Shown here piece after piece: positions 7,320 to 11,914 of a stretch of DNA of 11,914 nucleotides. The position numbers were made by a program, and so were the translations under genes. Below the pieces are notes generated by a model. The model saw nothing but the letters and a program-made list of their open reading frames with translations. It searched no databases and was not told the origin of the DNA. Source of the stretch: an uncultured Collinsella sp. (GTDB taxonomy: Bacteria; Actinomycetota; Coriobacteriia; Coriobacteriales; Coriobacteriaceae); contig UQZL01000047.1 in the NCBI GenBank assembly GCA_900545605.1, positions 1 to 11,914 of the forward strand, written 5' to 3'. The number at the start of each line of letters is the position of its first letter. Positions within the stretch are counted from its first letter, which is position 1.

Positions 7320-7545
7320 GGTTTGTCTCAATCTGTAACAGTTACGCGGCAAAACTGGGTCTTACTGTTACAGATCGAGACAAACCAAACCCGCCTGCTA
7401 GAAAATCTCAATCTATAACAACAACTCGGCAAAATCCGTCCCTCGTGTTACAGATTTAGACAAACCGTCCAGGCGGGGACTCAACATCTCAATCTGTAAC
7501 ACCTAGCCGCCCAAATCGGGTCTAGATGTTACAGATCGAGATTTT
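7320..7545. repeat. Six alternating 15-bp inverted repeats with about 40-bp period
   Basis: A 15-bp unit, consensus TCTC(A/G)ATCTGTAACA, occurs at 7326, 7406 and 7487 in plus orientation and at 7366, 7446 and 7527 in minus orientation. Start-to-start distances are 40, 40, 40, 41 and 40 bp. Each +/- pair encloses exactly 25 bases (7341-7365, 7421-7445, 7502-7526), and the three enclosed segments share a core resembling CGGCAAAA...G. The outer pair 7320-7341 / 7365-7386 extends to 22-bp arms with one mismatch, and the last pair also extends outward. The block can be read as three tandem copies of an 80-bp dyad element. It lies in the non-coding DNA between the flavoenzyme start and the tRNA terminator. 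I do not recognise the family. Confidence 0.85.
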
Positions 7546-7591
7546 GTTTGAGAGGCTGAGAATTGGACCGAAAACACGGTCCCGGAATAAC

Positions 7592-7621
7592 AAAAAAGCT
7601 CGCCGGCTAGGCCGACGAGCT
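7592..7621 (-). terminator. Rho-independent terminator of the tRNA-fMet gene
   Basis: On the minus strand AGCTCGTCGGC (7621-7611), a 3-base loop and GCCGGCGAGCT (7607-7597) make an 11-pair stem with one G-T pair. TTTTTT then follows, overlapping the last pair. It begins 9 bases after the tRNA 3' end. Confidence 0.85.
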
Positions 7622-7630
7622 GCAAGTTCT

Positions 7631-7707
7631 TGGTCGCGGGGGCAGGATTTGAACCTACGACCTCCGGGTTATGAGCCCGGCGAGCTACCAGACTGCTCCA
7701 CCCCGCA
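7631..7707 (-). tRNA. Initiator tRNA-fMet (anticodon CAU)
   Basis: A 77-base cloverleaf with encoded CCA (7633-7631). The acceptor stem pairs 7707-7701 with 7641-7635, the anticodon CAT is at 7673-7671, and the T loop reads TTCAAAT. Three consecutive G-C pairs in the anticodon stem (GGG before and CCC after the CTCATAA loop) are the hallmark of initiator tRNA, and the overall sequence closely resembles bacterial fMet tRNAs. The 1-72 position is T1-G72, a non-Watson-Crick pair, in keeping with the weak terminal pair that formylation requires; the familiar E. coli form is C1-A72. The gene is solitary, with a promoter-like pair upstream and a terminator downstream, and is divergent from coaX. 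Confidence 0.95.
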
Positions 7708-7738
7708 ATGTCTGGGCGCCTCATGTGCGCAAGAAAGA

Positions 7739-7767
7739 ATATTACTCGGGAGTTCGGTAAACGGCAA
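7739..7767 (-). promoter_or_regulatory. Candidate promoter of the tRNA-fMet gene
   Basis: On the minus strand TTGCCG (7767-7762) and TAATAT (7744-7739) are separated by exactly 17 bp. The predicted start of transcription, near 7732, lies about 25 bases before the tRNA. Match to consensus is partial. Confidence 0.45.
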
Positions 7768-7842
7768 GGAAAATCTCGTAGAGCATAATTCCTTCATATT
7801 TAAACCCCTCAGCCCCTATCACCGTAAACGAATCGCAGCCGA

Positions 7843-7867
7843 GCGCCGTCGGCGGCGCGTATACAAT
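7843..7867 (+). promoter_or_regulatory. Candidate coaX -10 box with adjacent palindrome
   Basis: TACAAT at 7862-7867 is a good -10 match about 37 bases before the coaX start codon. No -35 is recognisable at the right distance. A perfect GCGCCG-4-CGGCGC palindrome (7843-7858) occupies the would-be spacer, so this could be an operator or chance in GC-rich DNA. Confidence 0.3.
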
Positions 7868-7903
7868 GGTGCGCGTCCTTTTATGCCAACACTGGGAGTA
7901 GAC

Positions 7904-8677
7904 ATGCTGCTCGCTATCGATATGGGAAACACGCAGACGGCCATGGGCCTGTTTGACGGAGACGAGCTGGTGCAGTCGTGGCGCATGCCCACCGACCGCT
8001 CCTATACCGCCGACGAGATCCATGTGCGCCTGATGGGTTTCTTTAAGATGTACGGCCTTTCGCTCGACGCGGTCGACGCGATCGCCTTTGCGGGCGTGGT
8101 GCCGCAGCTCTCGCGCGAATGGCACGCCGTGGCTGACCGCATCGCGGCAGACGCCATCGTCATCGGCCCGCAGACCGCCGCCGTGACCAAGCTGCGTGCG
8201 GCACGCCCTCAGGCTGTGGGTGCCGACCGCATCGCCAACGCCGTTGCGGCCGAGACTTTCTACGGCGCGCCGGCAATCGTGGTGGACTTTGGCACCGCGA
8301 CCAATATCGACGTCATCGACGAGGACGGTTATTACATTGGTGGAGCGATTGCGCCGGGCATCCGCATTTCGATGGACGCGCTCGCCGCCCGAGCCGCCAA
8401 GCTCGCCAGCGTTCCGCTCGAGGCGCCCGAGCACGCCATCGGCCGCGATACCGAGGAGTGCATCAAGGTCGGCGCCGTAACGGGCGCCGCCGCCATGGCT
8501 GAGGGCCTGGTCGCGCGCATGAAGCGCGAGCTGGGCCGCGAGGATGCCACCGTTATCGCCACAGGCGGTCTCGCCGGCATCGTCGCCGATTCGACCGATG
8601 CCTTCGACGTGGTCGACGGACAGCTCACCATCAAGGGTATCTGCGAAATCTACCGCCGCATGCAGGAGCTGGGATAG
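7904..8677 (+). CDS. coaX: Type III pantothenate kinase (CoaX)
   Basis: Phosphorylates pantothenate (vitamin B5) with ATP, the first step of coenzyme A synthesis, in the cytoplasm. The 257-residue length is normal for the family. Visible motifs are the N-terminal phosphate-binding AIDMGNTQTAMGLF (4-17), GADRIAN at 106-112 with Asp109 as the expected catalytic base, VVDFGTATNID at 126-136, GGAIAPGI at 146-153, and ATGG at 219-222. The fold is the acetate and sugar kinase/Hsc70/actin type; type III enzymes need a monovalent cation and resist CoA feedback. The ATG at 7904 has GGGAG (7894-7898) 5 bases upstream; the frame is open further upstream, but that part crosses the tRNA gene and is not coding. 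It is the only plus-strand protein gene in the window and appears monocistronic, ended by the palindrome at 8712-8754. Confidence 0.96.
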   Translation: MLLAIDMGNTQTAMGLFDGDELVQSWRMPTDRSYTADEIHVRLMGFFKMYGLSLDAVDAIAFAGVVPQLSREWHAVADRIAADAIVIGPQTAAVTKLRAARPQAVGADRIANAVAAETFYGAPAIVVDFGTATNIDVIDEDGYYIGGAIAPGIRISMDALAARAAKLASVPLEAPEHAIGRDTEECIKVGAVTGAAAMAEGLVARMKRELGREDATVIATGGLAGIVADSTDAFDVVDGQLTIKGICEIYRRMQELG

Positions 8678-8711
8678 AGTAAACGCCAGGTCGCAGCAAC
8701 CAGCCTCCAAC

Positions 8712-8761
8712 CCTATTCCTCAAAATCGAAAATTTTTCAGTTTTGAGGAATAGGATTTTTT
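8712..8761 (+). terminator. Palindromic repeat copy A, likely coaX terminator
   Basis: Arms CCTATTCCTCAAAA (8712-8725) and TTTTGAGGAATAGG (8741-8754) pair over 14 bp. The 15-base interior is itself nearly self-complementary, so the whole 43 bases are almost a perfect palindrome. On the plus strand it is followed by ATTTTTT (8755-8761), so it can act as a terminator 34 bases after coaX. It is also one of three copies of a repeat that bracket the ATPase gene (others at 9986 and 10071), and its right edge is only 8 bases from the ATPase stop codon. Confidence 0.7.
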
Positions 8762-8762
8762 G

Positions 8763-9959
8763 CTAAGCCTCGCCGCACAACCACCTCGCCAGGTCCACGA
8801 TCTGCACCCCATCGCGATCCGTGGCCTCGTGATGCGTGCGGGCAAGAATCATCTTGGGATACGCATCGCCAATGCTCAGCAGTGGCGAAATCTCGCGTTC
8901 AAATGTCTTATCCGAGCTGATGTCGTCGCTCACCTGAATGTAGAGCTTCTCGCTTCGCTTGATTGCCACAAAGTCTATTTCCTTTTTATAGAGCACACCG
9001 ACGTATACCTCATATCCGCGGCGCAGCAGCTCGATTGCCACCATGTTCTCGTACACGCGACCCCAGTCCATATCGCGTGTACCGAGCAGTGCGTATTTGA
9101 ACGCGTGGTCTGCCAGGTAATACTTCTCGCCGCTCTTAAGGTATTTCTTGCCGCGAATGTCATATCGACGAACTTTATAGAAGGCAAACGCATCGCACAG
9201 GTACCCCATGTACGCACCGACCGTCTTGTTCGTTATCTTTAGCCCATCCGCGTTCAAAACATCCGTAATGTTGCGCGCCGACGTTATGTTGGAGACGTTG
9301 TCCATCATGTAATCGGCAATGCGCAGCAGCGCCGATTCGTTTCTCACGTTATGCCGCTGCACGATATCTCTCACAATGAGCGTCTTAAAGACGTTGGAGA
9401 GATATTGATAGCGCTGCTCCTGCAGTGGATAAGGGTAAGAGCCAGACATACCGCCGGTTCTCGCGTACTCATCGAAGTCGCGGTCAACCTCGCTCTCGTC
9501 GCCATAGGAGCGATACTCTTCAAACGAGAATGGGAAAACCTCGATCTCGAACGTGCGCCCCGTAAAGAGCGTCGACAGGTCGCTTGACAGCAAAAAGGCG
9601 TTCGATCCGGTAATGAAAATATCGTACTGCTCGGATGCATGGAGGCTGTTGATCGCGCGTTCAAAGCCGTCGCACATCTGAACCTCGTCGATAAGCAGGA
9701 AGTTTTGCTTGTCGGACACTCGATGCTCTTTTACATAGGCGAGCAGGGCATGATATTCGAGCAGGCTCTCGAACTCGTCGAGGTTGTAATTGATATGGAT
9801 GACATTCGAATTGGACAGATTTACCTCCACGTAATCGCGGAGGGCCTCGAGCAATTTTGACTTACCGCCACGGCGAATGCCCGTTATGACCTTGATATCC
9901 GGCACGCCAATAAGGCTCGTCAACGTGTCCATATATGACGTTCTATTGATGAGTTTCAT
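8763..9959 (-). CDS. AAA-type ATPase with C-terminal DUF4143 (nuclease-like) domain
   Basis: A 398-residue protein of the AAA_14/DUF4143 family, widespread in gut bacteria with no settled function. The N-terminal ATPase has Walker A GIRRGGKSK (27-35), Walker B FLLIDEVQ (87-94), and the sensor-type ITGSN (116-120), with VFPFSFEEYR at 141-150, typical of the family. A winged-helix-like middle section (about 205-265) follows. The C-terminal DUF4143 region has GRVYENMVAIEL (300-311), KEIDFVA (326-332) and LYIQVS (339-344). These align with the E, D and ExK positions of PD-(D/E)xK nucleases, but QVS replaces ExK, so catalysis is doubtful. The ATG at 9959 has GGGAGG 5 bases upstream. The gene is alone, opposite to coaX, and tightly enclosed by AT-rich palindromic repeats, which suggests an accessory insertion. 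A lone TATATT (10043-10038, minus strand) is the best -10 candidate. Confidence 0.9.
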   Translation of the reverse strand: MKLINRTSYMDTLTSLIGVPDIKVITGIRRGGKSKLLEALRDYVEVNLSNSNVIHINYNLDEFESLLEYHALLAYVKEHRVSDKQNFLLIDEVQMCDGFERAINSLHASEQYDIFITGSNAFLLSSDLSTLFTGRTFEIEVFPFSFEEYRSYGDESEVDRDFDEYARTGGMSGSYPYPLQEQRYQYLSNVFKTLIVRDIVQRHNVRNESALLRIADYMMDNVSNITSARNITDVLNADGLKITNKTVGAYMGYLCDAFAFYKVRRYDIRGKKYLKSGEKYYLADHAFKYALLGTRDMDWGRVYENMVAIELLRRGYEVYVGVLYKKEIDFVAIKRSEKLYIQVSDDISSDKTFEREISPLLSIGDAYPKMILARTHHEATDRDGVQIVDLARWLCGEA

Positions 9960-9985
9960 TGGTGCCTCCCTGCGGTCTTCTATCG

Positions 9986-10026
9986 CTATTCCTCAAAAAC
10001 GAAAATTATTCAGTTTTGAGGAATAG
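9986..10026. repeat. Palindromic repeat copy B
   Basis: Arms CTATTCCTCAAAA (9986-9998) and TTTTGAGGAATAG (10014-10026) are perfectly complementary over 13 bp around a 15-base AT-rich interior. It is 26 bases upstream of the ATPase start codon, so it would lie in the promoter or leader of that gene. Confidence 0.85.
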
Positions 10027-10070
10027 ACTCTGCAACGAATATACCTCGTTAAAGGCCGAGCTGGCTTAAT

Positions 10071-10113
10071 TCTATTCCTCAAAATCGAAATATTTTCAAT
10101 TTTGAGGAATAGA
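10071..10113. repeat. Palindromic repeat copy C
   Basis: Arms TCTATTCCTCAAAAT (10071-10085) and ATTTTGAGGAATAGA (10099-10113) are perfectly complementary over 15 bp around a 13-base interior. It is 44 bases from copy B and in the same orientation as A and B, judged by the shared CG/CA asymmetry inside the palindrome. Confidence 0.85.
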
Positions 10114-10137
10114 ACCGCGATGCCACCCTGTAGTCGC

Positions 10138-10173
10138 GTAAAGACCCTCCCCGGCACAGCCGAGGAGGGTCTT
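10138..10173 (-). terminator. Probable terminator of the folate/ligase operon
   Basis: AAGACCCTCC (10141-10150) and GGAGGGTCTT (10164-10173) pair over 10 bp, and the stem continues inward (CGGC/GCCG) after one mismatch to a 3-base loop. The T tract on the minus strand is short (TCTTT), so termination may be modest. It is 36 bases after the stop of the operon's last gene, and the plus-strand side (TCTTGTTGT) may work for traffic from the other direction. Confidence 0.6.
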
Positions 10174-10209
10174 GTTGTCATCGCTATCTTTGAGCGCGGG
10201 CGCCTCGCG

Positions 10210-10911
10210 TTACAGTCCGCGAATCCGTACGGCCTCGGGCGGAAACTCCTGCTCGCCGGCATCGGTCTTGATGGTCGCGCGGCCCCAGATGTCCAGGCCC
10301 GCAAACACACCGACCACAAGCGGCAAGCCGTTGGGCGACACCGCCGCAACTTGGCGGCCCAGCAGCGGCACCATGTCGAAGTACTCGCCCAACACGGGGG
10401 CCAGCGGACCGGCAGCGCCCTGCGGCGTGTTGGCAACAACCGCCCAGGTGTCCACACGGGTCAGCACGGCGGCGGCCAACTCCTCGACCAGCGCTTCGTC
10501 AGCCACGTCCACACCAAGCTCGCTCAGCGCCGAACGCTCAATATCCACCGTCACGGCACCGAACATGCCTGCGGCACCGGCGCCACCGTTGACGGAGACG
10601 CGTGCAAACGACGTCTCAAACGCAGGCGCACCGCACACGATATCGCTCGGCCACTGGATACCCACCTTACCGGCAAGGCCCAACCCCGGCGTCGAAGCCG
10701 TGCCCACGAGCGCGTCCATCATGCCCATCGCGGCCACAAACGGCAGGCCGTGGAAGGCATGCATGTTCACATCCGGGCGCACGACCAGCGAAAACGTCAA
10801 CGACGCCTCGCCCGCGCTCCAAGCGCACCAGCCCGCGGACGCACCCTCGCGGCCCGCGTCACGCGCGGCGTCGAGCTCGGTTCCGGCGGCAACAGCATTC
10901 ATCTCGATCAT
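10210..10911 (-). CDS. Degenerate biotin-protein-ligase-fold protein (BirA/LplA family)
   Basis: A 233-residue protein that follows the biotin-protein ligase layout: a central catalytic-type fold (about 38-155) and a C-terminal SH3-like domain (about 184-233, LLGRQVAAVSPNG ... FAGLDIWGRATIK ... EFPPEAVRIRG). Recognisable landmarks are SLVVRPD (41-47), GLPFVAAMGMMDAL (55-68), IQWPSDI (85-91, where the family has KWPND) and FGAVTVDIE (117-125, where the family has VGIGINVN). The biotin-binding GRGRRG-type loop is missing; this region reads EGASAGWCAWSAGEA. The KLAG lysine motif after WPND is missing too (GAPAFETSFAR). It probably cannot make biotinyl-AMP in the usual way. Its ATG directly follows the TAG of the folate fusion gene (TAGATG), implying coupling. 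A standalone ligase elsewhere in the genome would be expected. The fold call is moderately sure; activity is unknown. Confidence 0.65.
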   Translation of the reverse strand: MIEMNAVAAGTELDAARDAGREGASAGWCAWSAGEASLTFSLVVRPDVNMHAFHGLPFVAAMGMMDALVGTASTPGLGLAGKVGIQWPSDIVCGAPAFETSFARVSVNGGAGAAGMFGAVTVDIERSALSELGVDVADEALVEELAAAVLTRVDTWAVVANTPQGAAGPLAPVLGEYFDMVPLLGRQVAAVSPNGLPLVVGVFAGLDIWGRATIKTDAGEQEFPPEAVRIRGL

Positions 10912-11914
10912 CTACATACGCCCCAATTCGCCCACGATATGACCCACGCGGTCCTCGGGCTCCTTGACCTCAACGCCGTTGTAGCGGAAGAACCGCGCCG
11001 GGTCGTGCATCAGGTCCTCGAGCGGCACCAGCACAAAGTCGCGCTCGCCAATGAGAGGATGCGGCAGGCGCAGCTTTTTGCCGCCGTGGGTCTCGCCATC
11101 CATCCACAGCAGGTCCAGGTCGATGGTGCGCGGGCCGTTGGCCTTGGCCTTTTTGGAGCGGTCGCGCCCAAGCTCGGCCTCGATCTTCATGAGCTCATCG
11201 AGCAGCACCAGCGGCGCCAGCTCGGTCTTGATCTCGATGACGGCGTTGGCAAACGCGTCCTGGCGCGTCTCGTAGGCCGGCTCGCTCTCGTAAATCTTGG
11301 AGGAGTTGGACACGCAGGTGAGTGGAATCTCGGCGATCATCTCGCGTGCGGCGCGGATGTTGTCGCAGCGATGCCCCAGGTTGGAGCCCACAGCCACAAA
11401 CGCGCGGCGCGGCTGCGGCTTGGCAACCGCCCAGTAACCGTTCAGGAACTGCGCAAAACCCGCGGCGTCGTGCACGCGCACGATGTTGGCACCGGCCTGG
11501 ATGGCGCCCAGGCACACGCCAAACGTAGCGGCATCGCGCTCGGCGGCCTCGGTCACGCCCGAGACGGCGCCCACAAAGCGCTTGCGCGACACGGCACACA
11601 TGAGCGGATAGCCCAGTGACGCCATCTTGGCAGTCTCGCGCTGGATGACGATGTCCTCGTTAGCCGACTTACCAAAGCCCGGGCCGGGATCGATGCAGAT
11701 GCGGTCGCGCGACACGCCGGCATGGATGAGCGTGCGGGCCTGGTCGGACAGAAAGCCCATGACGCGGCGCATGATGGGCGCCGAATCGGGCAGGGTGAAG
11801 CGGCGGAGCTGCGAGGTGGGCACGTAGGCTTCCTCGCGGCGGGCGCTGCGGCGCATCATGGCGGCCAGGCGGTCATTGGACTCCGATGCAGCCTCGGTGG
11901 CTGCGGGCGTGGCC
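10912..11914 (-). CDS. folP-folK: Dihydropteroate synthase-HPPK fusion (FolP-FolK), 5' end outside window
   Basis: Two folate-synthesis enzymes in one chain. The frame is open through position 11914, so the DHPS N-terminus lies outside the window. Counting from an internal Met at 11859, the DHPS half shows CIDPGPGFGKS (55-65, pterin/phosphate region), CAVSRKRFVG (88-97) and IVRVHD (126-131). It condenses pterin pyrophosphate with p-aminobenzoate and is the sulfonamide target. From about residue 153 (near 11403) the chain becomes 6-hydroxymethyl-dihydropterin pyrophosphokinase, which makes that pterin substrate. Its motifs are FVAVGSNLGHR (154-164), YESEPAYET, GPRTIDLDLL with the two Mg-binding Asp, and LPHPLIGERDFVLVPL. 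A Ser/Ala/Glu-rich stretch before the visible DHPS helices (ATEAASESND, near 11900-11870) looks like an insert. The order, DHPS first, is the reverse of the eukaryotic and chlamydial HPPK-DHPS fusions. The ligase-fold gene follows with no gap. Confidence 0.92.
   Translation of the reverse strand, partial: ATPAATEAASESNDRLAAMMRRSARREEAYVPTSQLRRFTLPDSAPIMRRVMGFLSDQARTLIHAGVSRDRICIDPGPGFGKSANEDIVIQRETAKMASLGYPLMCAVSRKRFVGAVSGVTEAAERDAATFGVCLGAIQAGANIVRVHDAAGFAQFLNGYWAVAKPQPRRAFVAVGSNLGHRCDNIRAAREMIAEIPLTCVSNSSKIYESEPAYETRQDAFANAVIEIKTELAPLVLLDELMKIEAELGRDRSKKAKANGPRTIDLDLLWMDGETHGGKKLRLPHPLIGERDFVLVPLEDLMHDPARFFRYNGVEVKEPEDRVGHIVGELGRM

Noticed and set aside
7223..7459. Small plus-strand open frame within the alternating repeat block
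   Set aside because: It runs through the repeats with no ribosome site and no protein-like composition.
7320..7545. CRISPR array
   Set aside because: Repeats are only 15 bp, alternate in orientation, and the intervening segments are related to each other; no cas genes are present.
7742..8710. A 322-codon minus-strand open frame opposite coaX
   Set aside because: coaX on the plus strand has all family motifs and a ribosome site; the opposite frame has no recognisable features.
10102..11619. A 505-codon plus-strand open frame opposite the folate and ligase-fold genes
   Set aside because: Same His/Arg-rich antisense composition; the minus-strand genes have clear family motifs.

Overview
The window is GC-rich, tightly packed DNA, most likely from a gut Coriobacteriia (Actinomycetota), Collinsella-like. 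This is inferred from base composition, the anaerobic gene set and the style of the proteins; nothing in the window fixes the species. All protein genes except coaX lie on the minus strand.

Positions 1-4018 hold the upstream part of a membrane-bound, energy-conserving [NiFe]-hydrogenase (group 4, Ech/Coo/Hyf-like) operon read leftward. It starts with one 960-residue protein that fuses a NuoL/EchA-like antiporter subunit to a NuoH/EchB-like anchor subunit. Next come a NuoB/EchC-like small subunit and a NuoC/EchD-like subunit cut by the window edge. The order matches echABCDEF, so the catalytic large subunit and a ferredoxin-like subunit are expected beyond position 1. Such complexes couple ferredoxin oxidation and H2 evolution to ion pumping.

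Positions 4268-5030 hold an orphan transposase-OrfA-like double-HTH gene with its own terminator, beside about 330 bp of AT-rich DNA without a convincing gene. Positions 5031-7178 hold a two-domain, iron-sulfur 'old yellow enzyme' (2-enoate / 2,4-dienoyl-CoA reductase type) with a strong terminator. Positions 7320-7545 carry a striking block: six copies of a 15-bp sequence in strictly alternating orientation every 40-41 bp. An initiator tRNA-fMet gene with promoter and terminator follows, divergent from coaX (type III pantothenate kinase, coenzyme A synthesis).

Positions 8712-10113 hold an AAA/DUF4143 ATPase gene bracketed by AT-rich palindromes of about 43 bp (one downstream, two upstream). 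It looks like an inserted accessory cassette between coaX and the folate genes. Positions 10136-11914 hold the downstream end of a folate operon: a DHPS-HPPK (FolP-FolK) fusion cut by the right edge, directly abutted by a biotin-protein-ligase-fold protein that lacks the catalytic motifs.

I see no clear new multi-gene system. The items most worth checking are the alternating 40-bp repeat block, the palindrome-bracketed ATPase cassette, the degenerate ligase, and the two fusion proteins.
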